Positions 45,048-55,664 of a DNA stretch of 64,000 nucleotides are shown one piece after another (positions within the stretch are counted from its first letter, which is position 1; each line of letters starts with the position of its first letter). Made by a program: the position numbers and the translations under genes. The stretch covers positions 3,348,001 through 3,412,000 of the forward strand of contig NZ_CP040078.1 in NCBI RefSeq assembly GCF_005280735.1, written 5' to 3'. The stretch is from Trinickia violacea. GTDB taxonomy: Bacteria; Pseudomonadota; Gammaproteobacteria; Burkholderiales; Burkholderiaceae. The notes beneath the pieces were generated by a model that was not told the DNA's origin, ran no database searches, and worked only from the letters and a program-made list of their open reading frames with translations.

Positions 45048-46109
45048 TTAGAACCGATGTTGCACGCCAGCCGTCACGCCTAGCTGCGTGTCGGCGAAAC
45101 CGGTCATGTCTCGCGACACGCTCACCGCCTGATCGTTGCCCGCTATCGCGTAACCGCCCGCGAGATACAGCGCCGTGCGCTTGGACAACGCATAGTGCGT
45201 GCGCAGCGAGAACAGAGTCGGATCGGTATCGTTCGCCCCGTGGATGTTCTGGTGATAGACCGCGCCGATCAACGTGAAGCTCGGCGTGAACGCATACGAA
45301 CCACCAAGCCAGTACATGTCGCTCAATTGCTTCGGGGCGTTCGTCGTAAATGCGCGCCGATAGTTGCGATAGCCCGCCATCGCTTTGGCCGCGCCGAAGT
45401 CGTAGCTGAGGCCCGCGTGGATGCCCCGGATGGAGTCGGTCGTATCGGCGGGCGACAGGCTCTTGCCCGCGCCGCGTTGCAGGTCGAACGTCGCGACCGC
45501 CGCGAATGGCCCGCTGCCGTACCCGATGCCGACGTCGTACTTCGAATTCGCTCTGAAATCGCCGGCGACGTTGCCAAACCCGAACGTGCCGCCAAACTTG
45601 AAACCGCCGAACTCGCCGTCATACCGCACAGCGTTCGACGAGCGCGTGAACATCGCATCCTTACGGCCGCCCGTCGCCGTCGACGAGGTCGCCCACGAAT
45701 AGTTTTGCGCGTAGCCCATCGGGTCGAACGGCAGCAGATAGTCGTAGGTCGTCGTGTACATCCGGCCTAGCGTCAGTTGGCCGAAGCGGCTTGCCAAACC
45801 TACCGTCGCACGGCGGCCGAAGATCGCGTCGGCGCCGTCGTCAAGCCTGCCGTCCCCGACATTGAACCCGTTTTCGAGCTGGAATATGGCTTTGAGCCCG
45901 CCCCCCAGATCCTCGACGCCGCGCAGCCCCCAACGCGACGTGTTCTTCGCGCCCGAAACGAAGCGCGTCAAGCCGCCGTCGACGCTCGCGTGGTTCACGT
46001 ATTCGATGCCCGCATCGACGATGCCGTAAAGCGTCACACTCGATTGCGCACTGGCGAAGCCTGCGCATGAAAACCCGGCAATCGCCAGCGTCGTTTTATA
46101 AGCTTTCAT
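45048..46109 (-). CDS. Gram-negative general porin (OmpC-like, 16-stranded)
   Basis: About 353 residues. Start at 46109 gives a signal peptide (MKAYKTTLAIAGFSCAGFAS, cleavage after ASA). The mature N-terminus SSVTLYGIVDAGIEYVNH and the SRWGLRGVEDLGGGLKAIFQ-LENGF block are the hallmarks of Burkholderia-type porins, and the protein ends in ...VTAGVQHRF with the C-terminal Phe needed for BAM insertion. It forms trimeric outer-membrane channels for small solutes. It is convergent with tsaD and lies just downstream of the ABC importer genes on the same strand, so a role in passage of the importer's substrate is possible. Confidence 0.95.
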   Translation of the reverse strand: MKAYKTTLAIAGFSCAGFASAQSSVTLYGIVDAGIEYVNHASVDGGLTRFVSGAKNTSRWGLRGVEDLGGGLKAIFQLENGFNVGDGRLDDGADAIFGRRATVGLASRFGQLTLGRMYTTTYDYLLPFDPMGYAQNYSWATSSTATGGRKDAMFTRSSNAVRYDGEFGGFKFGGTFGFGNVAGDFRANSKYDVGIGYGSGPFAAVATFDLQRGAGKSLSPADTTDSIRGIHAGLSYDFGAAKAMAGYRNYRRAFTTNAPKQLSDMYWLGGSYAFTPSFTLIGAVYHQNIHGANDTDPTLFSLRTHYALSKRTALYLAGGYAIAGNDQAVSVSRDMTGFADTQLGVTAGVQHRF

Positions 46110-46168
46110 ATATGTACTCCTCATTAATATGGATACGACGCGCAGCGCTCGATGGCGCTGCGACAACC

Positions 46169-47237
<1,069 letters not shown>

Positions 47238-47245
<8 letters not shown>

Positions 47246-49025
47246 TCAACTTGACTCCGAAACGCAAGGCGACGCCGAGGCCGGCTGCGACCATCGCGAT
47301 ATTGACAACGGAAAGGGCAGCGACCTGATCGACCGCGCCGGTCGCCCACAGCGACACGAGCAGCGAGCCGATCACCTCGGTGCCGGGCGAGAGCAGGTAG
47401 ACGGCCGTCGAGTACTCGCGCTCGAAGATCATGAAGATCAAGAGCCACGCGGCGAGCAACCCGAAGCGCACGAGCGGCAGCGTGACATCGAGGCTCGTGC
47501 GGCTTCTCGACGCGCCGACGCTGCGCGCCGCTTCTTCAAGATCCGGGCCGACTTGCAGCAGCGCGCTTTGAATGAGCCGCATGCCGTAGGCGAGCCAGAC
47601 GACCGAATACGCGATCCAGATGCTCCACATCGAGTTCTTGAGCTCCTTCAAAAACGGCACGAACAGAAAGAGCCACAGGAATGCAAGACCGGCGAGAAGG
47701 CCGGGCACGGCGCGCGGCAGCAGCACGATGTAGTCGATCAGCTTGGCGCCCCAATCGCCGCGGCGGTGCCCCGCGAACGCCACGAGCGCATAGAAACCGA
47801 CCGCAAGCGCGCCGCCGATCACGCCGATGCCAAGCGTGTTCACGATGGCCCGCACGAGGTTGTCCTGCTCGAACAGCTCGACGAAGTTCGAGAGCGTCAG
47901 CGCTTCGGCAAGCGACACACCCATGCCCCAGTGCTTGACGACGGAACGCAAAACGATGCCCGAGATCGGCACGATCACGGTCAAGAACAGCCAGCACGCG
48001 ACGATCGCGAGCGCAACCCAGCGCCAGACACCGAGCGGCAGCACCGTCTGCCGTCCGGCCTTGCCCTTGACGGTCACAAACTTGTTCGCGCTTTTGAGCA
48101 GATGCCGTTGCAGCAGCACGAGCGGGAACGTCACGGCGACGATGCACATCGCGACGGCCGCCATCAGGTGATACGACGGCACGCCGAGCTTGTTCGTGAG
48201 CTTGTACAAATAAGTCGCGAGCACGAAGTGCCCTTCCGGATCGCCAAGCACGAGCGGCAAGCCGAACACTTCGAAGCCGAGAAAGAACACGAGCACGCCG
48301 GAAAAGAGCAGCGACGGCATCGTCATCGGCAGGCTGACATCGAGCGCCACGCGGAACGGCCGCGCGCCGGCCACGCGCGCCGCTTCCTCGACGTCGGAGC
48401 CCAGATTGCGCAGCGCCGCCGCCGAATACAGGTAGACGTGCGGCACATGCGTGAGCCCGACGATGACCGTAATCGCGAACACCGAATACACCGTCCACGG
48501 CGCCTCTGGTACGCCGAACCACTCCTGCCACCAGACCGAAAAGAAGCCGACCGGGCCCGCAGCGATCACATATCCGAACGCAAGCACCATCGGCGACACG
48601 AAGACCGGCGTGAGCAGCAGCGGCTCGAGCCAGCGGCAGCCAGGCAGATCCGTGCGCGTCATCAGGAACGCGAGGACGCCGCCGAGCGGAATCGAAATGA
48701 GCAGCATGCCGCTCGCGATGATCAGCGAGTTCCTCGCGGCCTCCCAGAAGTCGGGATCGCTGAAGATGAAGCGATAGCCGTCGATGCCGAAGGTTTTGTT
48801 CGCGTCGAAGAACGGCGCGGACAGCACGCTCTGCAGCACGATGAACGACAGCGGCAACAGCACGGCCGTGGCCAACACGGCGATGACGAGCCAGCGAAAC
48901 AGCACCGCGAGACCGCGCCACGCGGGATCGGGCAGGCGCTGCACGGAATGGCTGCGGACAGCCTGGCCCGCTTGCGCGAGCGAGCGCAAGAGCGGCGGTT
49001 TGCTGTCCGCCTTGGTTGAAAGCAT
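47238..49025 (-). CDS. Fused ABC transporter permease (Fe3+/phosphonate type)
   Basis: A 595-residue inner-membrane permease consisting of two homologous halves, each with about six hydrophobic segments and an EAA loop (VEEAARVAGARPFRVALDVS in the first half; LEEAARSVGASRSRTSLDVT in the second). This duplicated layout is typical of FbpB/SfuB and PhnU-like permeases. It translocates the ligand delivered by the binding protein encoded 168 bp upstream and is energised by the overlapping ATPase gene downstream. Confidence 0.93.
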
Positions 49026-49193
49026 GAGTGTCTCCCTACGTCCCGGCGGGGACGTTTGTCGATTGCTGAAAATGGGAAGCGAATGATCGGGCGGCGAGGG
49101 TTCAGCCGCCCGATGGAATTGGCCGCGCTTGACTCGGCGCTAAACCCGCAGGCCGTCACGTAGCACGTCAAACAGCGCCCGAGCGGCCCGCCT

Positions 49194-50324
49194 TCAACCG
49201 CGGATGGACTGCCGCCACTGCTTCAGAAACTCGAGACGCTTCTGCTGATCGAGGTAGACAAGCAAGCCCGTGCCGATCGGGATCGGCTTCAGCGAATCGC
49301 CGAGCTGTTTTTGCAGCGCGCTCATCGAGTTCTCGCCGCCGACGTCCTCGCGAATCGGAAACAGGTTGGCTTGTTCCGCAAGCAGCGTCTGCCCGCGCTT
49401 CGACAACAAGTAGTCGACCCACAGACGCGCCGCATTCGGGTTCGCCGACGACTTCGAAATCGTGACGAGACGGCTCGCGACCTGGGTGTAGTCCTTCGGA
49501 TAGAGGTAGCCCATCGACGGATCTTTCTTGGCCTTGGCGGACGCATACGAGGCGAAGATGTTGTAGCCGATCAGGTTCTCGCCCGACGAAATCCGCTCCA
49601 TCATCGCGCCCGCGCTCGACTGCAGCTTCGGGTGGCTTGCGCCCATGGCGCGCACCAGATCCCAGGTGACTTGCGGATTGATGCGGACATCCTGCGTCAG
49701 ATAGTTGAAACCGGCCCCGGACTTTTCGATGTCGTACATCGTGACCTTGCCCTTGAACTTCTGCGGCTGCGACTGCAACAGCTTGATGAATTCGGCCCGC
49801 GTTTGCGGCACTTCGCCGGGCGGCAGCAGGCGCTTGTTGTAGACGATCGCCACAGGCTCGTAGTTCGTGCTGTAGACCTGCTTCTGGTATTGCGCCCACT
49901 GGGGCAGGGCGCCCGCTTCAGGTGACGCATAGCTCGCCATCAGGCCATCGTTGACGAGCTTCACCTGGAGATCCATCGCCGTGCTCCACAGCACGTCGCC
50001 GCTTTTACTTTTGGCGGCCGTCTCGCTGATGAAGCGGTTGTAGATCTCGGTGCTGTTCATGTTGCTGTACTCGACCTTGACGCCGTAGAGCGCTTCGAAG
50101 TCCTTGATAAGACCGCGCACAAGCACGGTATCCGTCGTCGAGTAGACGATCAGTTGACCTTCCTTTTTCGCAGCGTCGATGGTTTCCTGATAGGCGGCCG
50201 GATATCGGGCAGGCACTTGCGCCTGCACGGGGACGGCCAAAAGCAGCGCGCTCGCCGCCACGAGCGGCGCCAAGCGGGCGCGTGCGTTGAACGGCGCCTT
50301 CGAATTCATCTTGGCTTGCATCAT
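49194..50324 (-). CDS. ABC transporter substrate-binding protein, Fe3+ type
   Basis: About 376 residues. ATG at 50324 (with a second ATG next to it) follows GGAGGG. Signal peptide LAPLVAASALLLAVPVQAQ, then the mature periplasmic protein: AAYQETIDAAKKEGQLIVYS, DFEALYGVKVEYSNMNSTEI, MQYQKQ-type lobe contacts and LVTISKSSANPNAARLWVDY, as in FbpA/AfuA and PhnS-like proteins. It captures the ligand (ferric iron complex or 2-aminoethylphosphonate are the family options). Divergent from the two-component system at 50459, which probably controls it. Confidence 0.9.
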   Translation of the reverse strand: MMQAKMNSKAPFNARARLAPLVAASALLLAVPVQAQVPARYPAAYQETIDAAKKEGQLIVYSTTDTVLVRGLIKDFEALYGVKVEYSNMNSTEIYNRFISETAAKSKSGDVLWSTAMDLQVKLVNDGLMASYASPEAGALPQWAQYQKQVYSTNYEPVAIVYNKRLLPPGEVPQTRAEFIKLLQSQPQKFKGKVTMYDIEKSGAGFNYLTQDVRINPQVTWDLVRAMGASHPKLQSSAGAMMERISSGENLIGYNIFASYASAKAKKDPSMGYLYPKDYTQVASRLVTISKSSANPNAARLWVDYLLSKRGQTLLAEQANLFPIREDVGGENSMSALQKQLGDSLKPIPIGTGLLVYLDQQKRLEFLKQWRQSIRG

Positions 50325-50458
50325 CTCCCTCCAGAAATTGTTATCTCGTACAAGGGAAATCATGATACTTTCCGATAGCTTTCTATTCGCTTTCCAAATT
50401 ATTTAGAGATCGAGGAAAGCCCTTGTTTTCGCTAAGTAATTTCCCTTAGGACGGGTCC

Positions 50459-51181
50459 ATGCGCGTTTTGCTTGTCGAAGACAATCCCGTTCTTGCTCGC
50501 GCGCTTGACGACGCGCTCGCCAATGCGCGCTTCGCGGTCGACTGCATGTCCGACGGCGAGGCCGCCGATCACGTGCTCCGCACCCAGGACTACGCGCTCG
50601 TCATCCTCGACATCGGACTGCCGAAGCTGGACGGCCTCGAAGTGCTGAGACGGCTGCGGCAGCGGCGCAACCCCGTGCCGGTGCTGATCCTCACCGCGCA
50701 CGATGCGGTCGAAGACCGCGTGCGCGGCCTCGATCTCGGCGCGGACGACTATCTCGGCAAGCCCGTCGAGCTCGTCGAACTCGAAGCGCGCGCCCGAGCG
50801 CTGATCCGGCGCAGCCACGGGCACGACAGCGCGCACATCCGCGTGGGGCCGCTCGAATTCGACAGCGTCGCGCGCACGTTCACGCTCGCGGGCGAGCCAC
50901 TCGCGCTGACACCGCGCGAGCGCGCCGTGCTCGAAGTGCTGACCCTGCGCAACGGGCGTGCGATCAACAAAGAGGCGCTATCGGAAAAGATTTACGGGCT
51001 CGCCGAGTCGGTCAATCCCGACGTGATCGAGCTCTACGTCCACCGCCTGCGCAAGAAGCTCGAAGGCAGCCGCGCGGCGATCACGACGCTGCGCGGGCTC
51101 GGCTATCTGCTCGAAGCCAAGGAAGACGGCCCGCGCGGACGCGATTGCCGACGCGCCGAAGGAAATCCGCCCGGGCGATGA
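50459..51181 (+). CDS. OmpR/TctD-type response regulator
   Basis: A 240-residue regulator. Receiver domain: MRVLLVEDNPVLARALDDAL, phospho-acceptor D51 in YALVILDIGLPKLDGLEVL, T in VLILTAHDAVEDRV and K in GADDYLGKPVELVELEAR. C-terminal winged helix (about 125-225): LALTPRERAVLEVLTLRNGR, VIELYVHRLRKKLEGSRAAI. It overlaps the kinase gene by four bases (ATGA). Divergent orientation to the binding-protein gene, with 134 bp between, suggests it regulates the ABC importer, as TctD does for tricarboxylate uptake. Confidence 0.94.
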   Translation: MRVLLVEDNPVLARALDDALANARFAVDCMSDGEAADHVLRTQDYALVILDIGLPKLDGLEVLRRLRQRRNPVPVLILTAHDAVEDRVRGLDLGADDYLGKPVELVELEARARALIRRSHGHDSAHIRVGPLEFDSVARTFTLAGEPLALTPRERAVLEVLTLRNGRAINKEALSEKIYGLAESVNPDVIELYVHRLRKKLEGSRAAITTLRGLGYLLEAKEDGPRGRDCRRAEGNPPGR

Positions 51182-52587
51182 AGAAGCTCAATCTGCGCGC
51201 GCAGGTGACACTGTGGCTGCTGCTGCCGCTCCTCGCGCTGCTCGTGTTCGACGCGTGGCTCACCTATCAGCGGGCAATGAGCGCCGCCCATGCCGCGTTC
51301 GACCGCACGCTCGACGTCTCGCTGCGCGCGATCCGCGACGGCATCCGGCTGCGCGATGGCGAGATCGAGGTCGATCTGCCCTATCTCGCGCTCGAAATGT
51401 TCGAGTCGGATGCGGGCGGCAAGATCTACTACGTGATTCGCGACGAAACGGGGCTCGCGGTGACCGGCTATCAGGACTTGCCGCTGCCTGCCGAGCGCGA
51501 CGCCACGGGACACGGCCCGCGCTTTTTCAACGCGACCTACCGCGAGCAGTCGTTGCGCATGGCCGTGCTGAGGGTGGCGGTGCACGACGTGCCGAGCGCG
51601 CAGACGCGTTTCGTCTGGGTGCTCGTCGGCGAAACGATCGAGCCGCGCGAGGCGCTCGCGCGCGACATCCTGATCGGCTCACTGGTGCAGGAAGTGCTCT
51701 TGACCGCGCTTGCCATCGCCATTGTGTGGCTCGGCGTGGGCCTCGGGCTGCGTCCGCTCAAGCGCTTCTCGGCCACGGTCTCGAGCCGCTCGGACGGCGA
51801 CCCGGCACCGCTCGACAACACCGATTTGCCGAGCGAAGTCGCGCCGCTCGTCGAGTCGATCAATCAATACATCGGGCGCATGCAGCAGATGCAGACCGCG
51901 CGCCGCCGCTTCTTCGCCGATGCCGCCCATCAGCTGAAGACGCCGCTCGCCGTCATTCAGGCCGAATCCGAGCTGGCCATGTGCGAATCCGCGCCGCCCG
52001 GCGTCGAACGGCACTTGCGCCGCCTGAACGGCGCCGTGCGGCACGCGGGCAAGGCCGTGCAGCAATTGCTGTCGCTCTCGCGGCTCGATACCGATTGCGC
52101 CTACGTCGCGACGCTCGCCGGCGTGCCGCTGCACCAGGTCGCGCGCAGCGCGACGCTCGATTGGTCGCCGGTGGCGCGCGCCCGCGGCATCGATTTGGGT
52201 TTGGAACAGGAGGTGAAGGTCCACGTGCTCGGGCGCGCCGATCTGCTCGTCGAGTTGATCGGCAATCTGATCGACAACGCCATCCGCTACGCCGGCGACG
52301 GCTCGGTGATCACGGTACGTGTCGGCTGCGATATCGCCGGGCGGCCGTCGCTCGCGGTCATCGACGACGGTCCCGGCATCTCGCCCGCGGAGCGCGACGC
52401 GGTGTTCGAGCGTTTCTATCGCGGCACGGCTTCGCAAGCGGCGGACGGCAATGGGCTCGGGCTCTCGATCGTGCGTGAGATTGCACGCGTGCATCGCGCA
52501 CAGGCCTCGATCGACACGACGCCAGGCGGCGGGGCCACGGTTATCGTGACGTTTCCTTCGATGACCGAAGGCGGCGAGCCGGCTTGA
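51178..52587 (+). CDS. TctE-like sensor histidine kinase
   Basis: A 469-residue membrane kinase. First membrane segment at residues 10-32 (VTLWLLLPLLALLVFDAWLT), a periplasmic 2CSK_N-type sensor domain (about 33-165), second membrane segment (LTALAIAIVWLGVGLGL), then the phospho-acceptor H-box FFADAAHQLKTPLAVIQAES and the ATPase boxes LIGNLIDNAIRYAGD, VIDDGPGISPAERDAVFERF and GNGLGLSIVREIA. It phosphorylates the partner response regulator. The start at 51178 is coupled to the regulator's stop. Confidence 0.94.
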   Translation: MKKLNLRAQVTLWLLLPLLALLVFDAWLTYQRAMSAAHAAFDRTLDVSLRAIRDGIRLRDGEIEVDLPYLALEMFESDAGGKIYYVIRDETGLAVTGYQDLPLPAERDATGHGPRFFNATYREQSLRMAVLRVAVHDVPSAQTRFVWVLVGETIEPREALARDILIGSLVQEVLLTALAIAIVWLGVGLGLRPLKRFSATVSSRSDGDPAPLDNTDLPSEVAPLVESINQYIGRMQQMQTARRRFFADAAHQLKTPLAVIQAESELAMCESAPPGVERHLRRLNGAVRHAGKAVQQLLSLSRLDTDCAYVATLAGVPLHQVARSATLDWSPVARARGIDLGLEQEVKVHVLGRADLLVELIGNLIDNAIRYAGDGSVITVRVGCDIAGRPSLAVIDDGPGISPAERDAVFERFYRGTASQAADGNGLGLSIVREIARVHRAQASIDTTPGGGATVIVTFPSMTEGGEPA

Positions 52588-52603
52588 CGCGCCGTCCAGA
52601 CGC

Positions 52604-52634
52604 ACGAAGGGGCGCCTTCCAGGCGCCCCTTCGT
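52604..52634. terminator. Strong hairpin between the kinase gene and folE2
   Basis: A 14-bp perfect stem (ACGAAGGGGCGCCT and complement) with a three-base loop, 17 bp after the kinase stop and 50 bp beyond the end of the convergent folE2 gene. No T-run, but the position between convergent genes fits a bidirectional transcription barrier. Confidence 0.65.
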
Positions 52635-52682
52635 CACTGCTGCTGCCGAGCCGTCAAAGCAACGGCGATACAGGCCGTCGAC

Positions 52683-53501
52683 TCACACTCCATCGACCGC
52701 ATCGCGCTTGTCATGCTCGATGACCGCATACGCGCTGTGATTGTGGATCGATTCGAAGTTCTCGGCTTCGAGCACATACGCGACGACGCGCCCGTCCTGA
52801 TTCAGACGCTGCGCCACATCGCGCACGAGATCTTCGACGAACTTAGGATTCTCGTAGGCGCGCTCCGTCACGAACTTCTCGTCTGGGCGCTTCAACAGCC
52901 CCCATAGCTCGCACGACGCCTCTTCCTCAGCGATCCGAATCAGTTCCTCGACCGGCAGATCGCCCGCCAGCTCAGCGTTGATCGTCACGTGCGAGCGCTG
53001 ATTGTGCGCGCCGTATTGCGAGATCTTCTTCGAGCACGGGCACAGGCTCGTCACCGGCACGAGCACGCGCAAGAACAGGCGCGTCGCACCGTTGCGCGTG
53101 TCGCCCGTGAGCGTGACTTCGTAATCGAGCAGGCTCTTCACGCCCGACACCGGCGCGATCTTGTTCACGAAGTACGGAAACGTCACTTCGATGCGGCCGG
53201 CCTTCGCCTCGAGCTTCTCGAGCATCGACGCGAGCATCGCGCGGAACGTCGCCGGTTCGAGCGGCGCCTTGTTTTCCTCGAGCAGCGCGACGAAGCGCGA
53301 CATGTGCGTGCCCTTTTGCTCGGCCGGCAGATGCACGTCGAGATTCCACGTGCCGACCGTCGGCTGGATCTCACCGTCGGCCGCCCTCACGGTGAGCGGA
53401 TGGCGCACCGCCTTGACGCCGACCCGCTGAATCGCGATCTGGCGAGTGTCGACCGTGCTTTGCACATCGGGCATCACAAAGGCGGGGTTCATCTGATTCA
53501 T
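52683..53501 (-). CDS. folE2: GTP cyclohydrolase I type IB
   Basis: About 272 residues. It follows the FolE2 pattern: QIAIQRVGVKAVRHPLTVRA, HMSRFVALLEENKAPLEPAT, the metal-ligand cysteine in VPVTSLCPCSKKISQYGAHN-Q and a C-terminal FESIHNHSAYAVIEHD. It makes 7,8-dihydroneopterin triphosphate, the first step towards folate and queuosine, using Zn or Mn, and replaces or backs up FolE under zinc limitation in many bacteria. The ATG at 53501 was chosen; MNPAFV nine bases on is an alternative. Confidence 0.95.
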   Translation of the reverse strand: MNQMNPAFVMPDVQSTVDTRQIAIQRVGVKAVRHPLTVRAADGEIQPTVGTWNLDVHLPAEQKGTHMSRFVALLEENKAPLEPATFRAMLASMLEKLEAKAGRIEVTFPYFVNKIAPVSGVKSLLDYEVTLTGDTRNGATRLFLRVLVPVTSLCPCSKKISQYGAHNQRSHVTINAELAGDLPVEELIRIAEEEASCELWGLLKRPDEKFVTERAYENPKFVEDLVRDVAQRLNQDGRVVAYVLEAENFESIHNHSAYAVIEHDKRDAVDGV

Positions 53502-53581
53502 CTTGTTCTGTCCTGTACTGTCATTCACGAACGCGCTTAAAAGGCCGCGCGCCGGCTGGCATCCGCGATGCCAGTAACGAA

Positions 53582-53603
53582 ACATGGGCCCGCAGGCCCA
53601 TGT
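53582..53603 (-). terminator. Hairpin downstream of dxs
   Basis: ACATGGGCC and GGCCCATGT form a 9-bp stem around CGCA, 48 bases beyond the dxs stop and 80 bases before folE2 on the same strand. No long T-run; it may terminate dxs transcripts weakly or protect their 3' ends. Confidence 0.5.
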
Positions 53604-53650
53604 CATTCAAACCAACCGGGAGAGGCACGGCCGCGACCGCAGCCGCACCG

Positions 53651-55561
53651 TCAAGCGACGCGCTTTGCGAGCTTGGTGGCCTCGCCTTCGGCCGCCTGCT
53701 TCAGAAAGCGCTCGCGGATCGATTTCGCGATGCCCGCACCGTCGAGCCCACAGCCCGCGAGCAGCTTGGCCGGCTCGCCGTGGTCGATGAAGGCATCGGG
53801 AAGGCCCAATTGTAGTACGGGTCGGATAACCCCATCGGCAAGGAGGGATTCGACGCAGGCTGAGCCCGCGCCGCCCATGATGCAACCTTCTTCGACCGTC
53901 ACGAGCGCGTCGTGCGTCTCGGCGAGCTCGCGCAGAAGCGCGGCATCGACCGGCTTGACGAAGCGCATGTTGGCGACCGTCGCATCGAGTTCCTCGGCGG
54001 CGGCGAGCGCCGGCGCGACCATCGTGCCGAACGCGAGAATCGCGATGCGGCTGCCCTTCGGCGCAGACGACTGACGGCGGACTTCGCCCTTGCCAAGCGG
54101 AATCGCGGTCATCTGCTTGACGGTCGCCACCCCCGTGCCCGCGCCGCGCGGATAGCGCACCGCAGTCGGGTTCGGCTGCTGCAGCGCCGTGTAGAGCATC
54201 TGGCGGCATTCGTTTTCGTCCGACGCGGCCATCACGGTCATGTTCGGGATGCAGCGCAGGAACGCGAGGTCATACGCGCCCGCGTGCGTCGCGCCGTCCG
54301 CGCCGACGAGGCCCGCGCGATCGATCGCGAAAACCACCGGCAGGTTTTGCAGCGCGACGTCGTGGATCAGCTGGTCGTACGCACGTTGCAGGAACGTCGA
54401 ATAGATCGCGACGACCGGCTTCAACCCTTCGGTCGCGAGACCGCCCGCGAACGTCACCGCATGCTGCTCCGCGATGCCCACGTCGTAGTAACGGTCCTTG
54501 AAGCGCTTTTCGAACTCGACCATGCCCGAGCCTTCGCGCATCGCGGGCGTGATGCCGACCACGCGCGAATCGAGCTCGGCCGCATCGCACAGCCATTCGC
54601 CGAACACTTGCGTGTAGGTCTTCTTGGAAGGCGCCGTCGACGGCTTGATGCCCTCGACCGGATTGAACTTGCCCGGACCGTGATAGAGCACCGGATCGGC
54701 CTCGGCGAGCTTGTAGCCTTGGCCCTTCTTCGTCACGACGTGCAGGAATTGCGGGCCGCGCAATTCGCGGATGTTCTCGAGCGTCGGGATCAGCGAATCG
54801 AGATCGTGGCCGTCGATCGGCCCGATGTAGTTGAAGCCGAACTCTTCGAAGAGCGTGGCCGGCACGACCATGCCCTTCGCGTGCTCTTCGAGCTTGCGGG
54901 CCAGCTCGAGCATCGGCGGCGCCACGCGCAGCACGCGCTCGACGCCGGCGCGCGCCGCTGCGTAGAAGCGGCCCGACATCAGGCGCGCGAGATGGCGATT
55001 CAGCGCGCCCACCGGCGGCGAAATCGACATGTCGTTGTCGTTCAGGATCACCAGCAGCGGGACATCGTCGCAGACGCCCGCGTTGTTCATCGCTTCGAAC
55101 GCCATGCCGGCCGTCATCGCGCCGTCGCCGATCACCGCGATCGAGAAGCGGTCTTCGCCCTTCAGCTTGCTCCCGATCGCCATGCCGAGCGCAGCCGAAA
55201 TCGACGTGCTCGAGTGCGCAGTGCCGAACGTGTCGTACTCGGATTCCGCGCGGCGCGGGAAGCCCGAGATGCCGCCGAACTGGCGCAACGAGTGCATCTG
55301 GTCGCGGCGGCCCGTCAGAATCTTGTGCGGATACGTTTGGTGTCCGACGTCCCAGACGATGCGATCGTTCGGTGTGTTGAACACATAGTGCAGCGCGATC
55401 GTCAGTTCGACCGTACCGAGATTGGACGACAAATGGCCGCCCGTCTGCGACACGCTGTCGAGCACGTAGGCACGCAACTCGTCGGCGAGCGGCTGCAGTT
55501 GGCGGCGATCGAGGCGGCGCAGGTCCGCTGGGTCGTCGATAGTTTTCAGCAAGTCGTACAT
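53651..55561 (-). CDS. dxs: 1-deoxy-D-xylulose-5-phosphate synthase
   Basis: About 636 residues with three transketolase-like domains. ThDP-binding GDGAMTAGMAFEAMNNAG and NDNDMSISPPVGALNRHLAR lie in domain I; LRFPRRAESEYDTFGTAHSS-type GHSSTSIS in the N-terminal half; YDVGIAEQHAVTFAGGLATE with the catalytic Glu in domain II; C-terminal transketolase domain from about 500. It makes DXP from pyruvate and glyceraldehyde 3-phosphate, the entry step of the MEP isoprenoid route. ATG at 55561 (MYDLLKTI) chosen. The gene follows ispA, as in many proteobacteria. Confidence 0.96.
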   Translation of the reverse strand: MYDLLKTIDDPADLRRLDRRQLQPLADELRAYVLDSVSQTGGHLSSNLGTVELTIALHYVFNTPNDRIVWDVGHQTYPHKILTGRRDQMHSLRQFGGISGFPRRAESEYDTFGTAHSSTSISAALGMAIGSKLKGEDRFSIAVIGDGAMTAGMAFEAMNNAGVCDDVPLLVILNDNDMSISPPVGALNRHLARLMSGRFYAAARAGVERVLRVAPPMLELARKLEEHAKGMVVPATLFEEFGFNYIGPIDGHDLDSLIPTLENIRELRGPQFLHVVTKKGQGYKLAEADPVLYHGPGKFNPVEGIKPSTAPSKKTYTQVFGEWLCDAAELDSRVVGITPAMREGSGMVEFEKRFKDRYYDVGIAEQHAVTFAGGLATEGLKPVVAIYSTFLQRAYDQLIHDVALQNLPVVFAIDRAGLVGADGATHAGAYDLAFLRCIPNMTVMAASDENECRQMLYTALQQPNPTAVRYPRGAGTGVATVKQMTAIPLGKGEVRRQSSAPKGSRIAILAFGTMVAPALAAAEELDATVANMRFVKPVDAALLRELAETHDALVTVEEGCIMGGAGSACVESLLADGVIRPVLQLGLPDAFIDHGEPAKLLAGCGLDGAGIAKSIRERFLKQAAEGEATKLAKRVA

Positions 55562-55664
55562 CGTCGTTCCATTGTAGGAAAACTTACGCGCCCGCACTTG
55601 TCTCGCGCACACCCGGAATGTTTCGTGCGCGGCGGCGGGCTTATAGCGTTAACTTCTTCCGCGT

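Noticed and set aside
47553..49019. 488-codon open frame opposite the ABC permease
   Set aside because: Antisense shadow of a clear membrane protein gene; composition is unnaturally rich in His and Arg.
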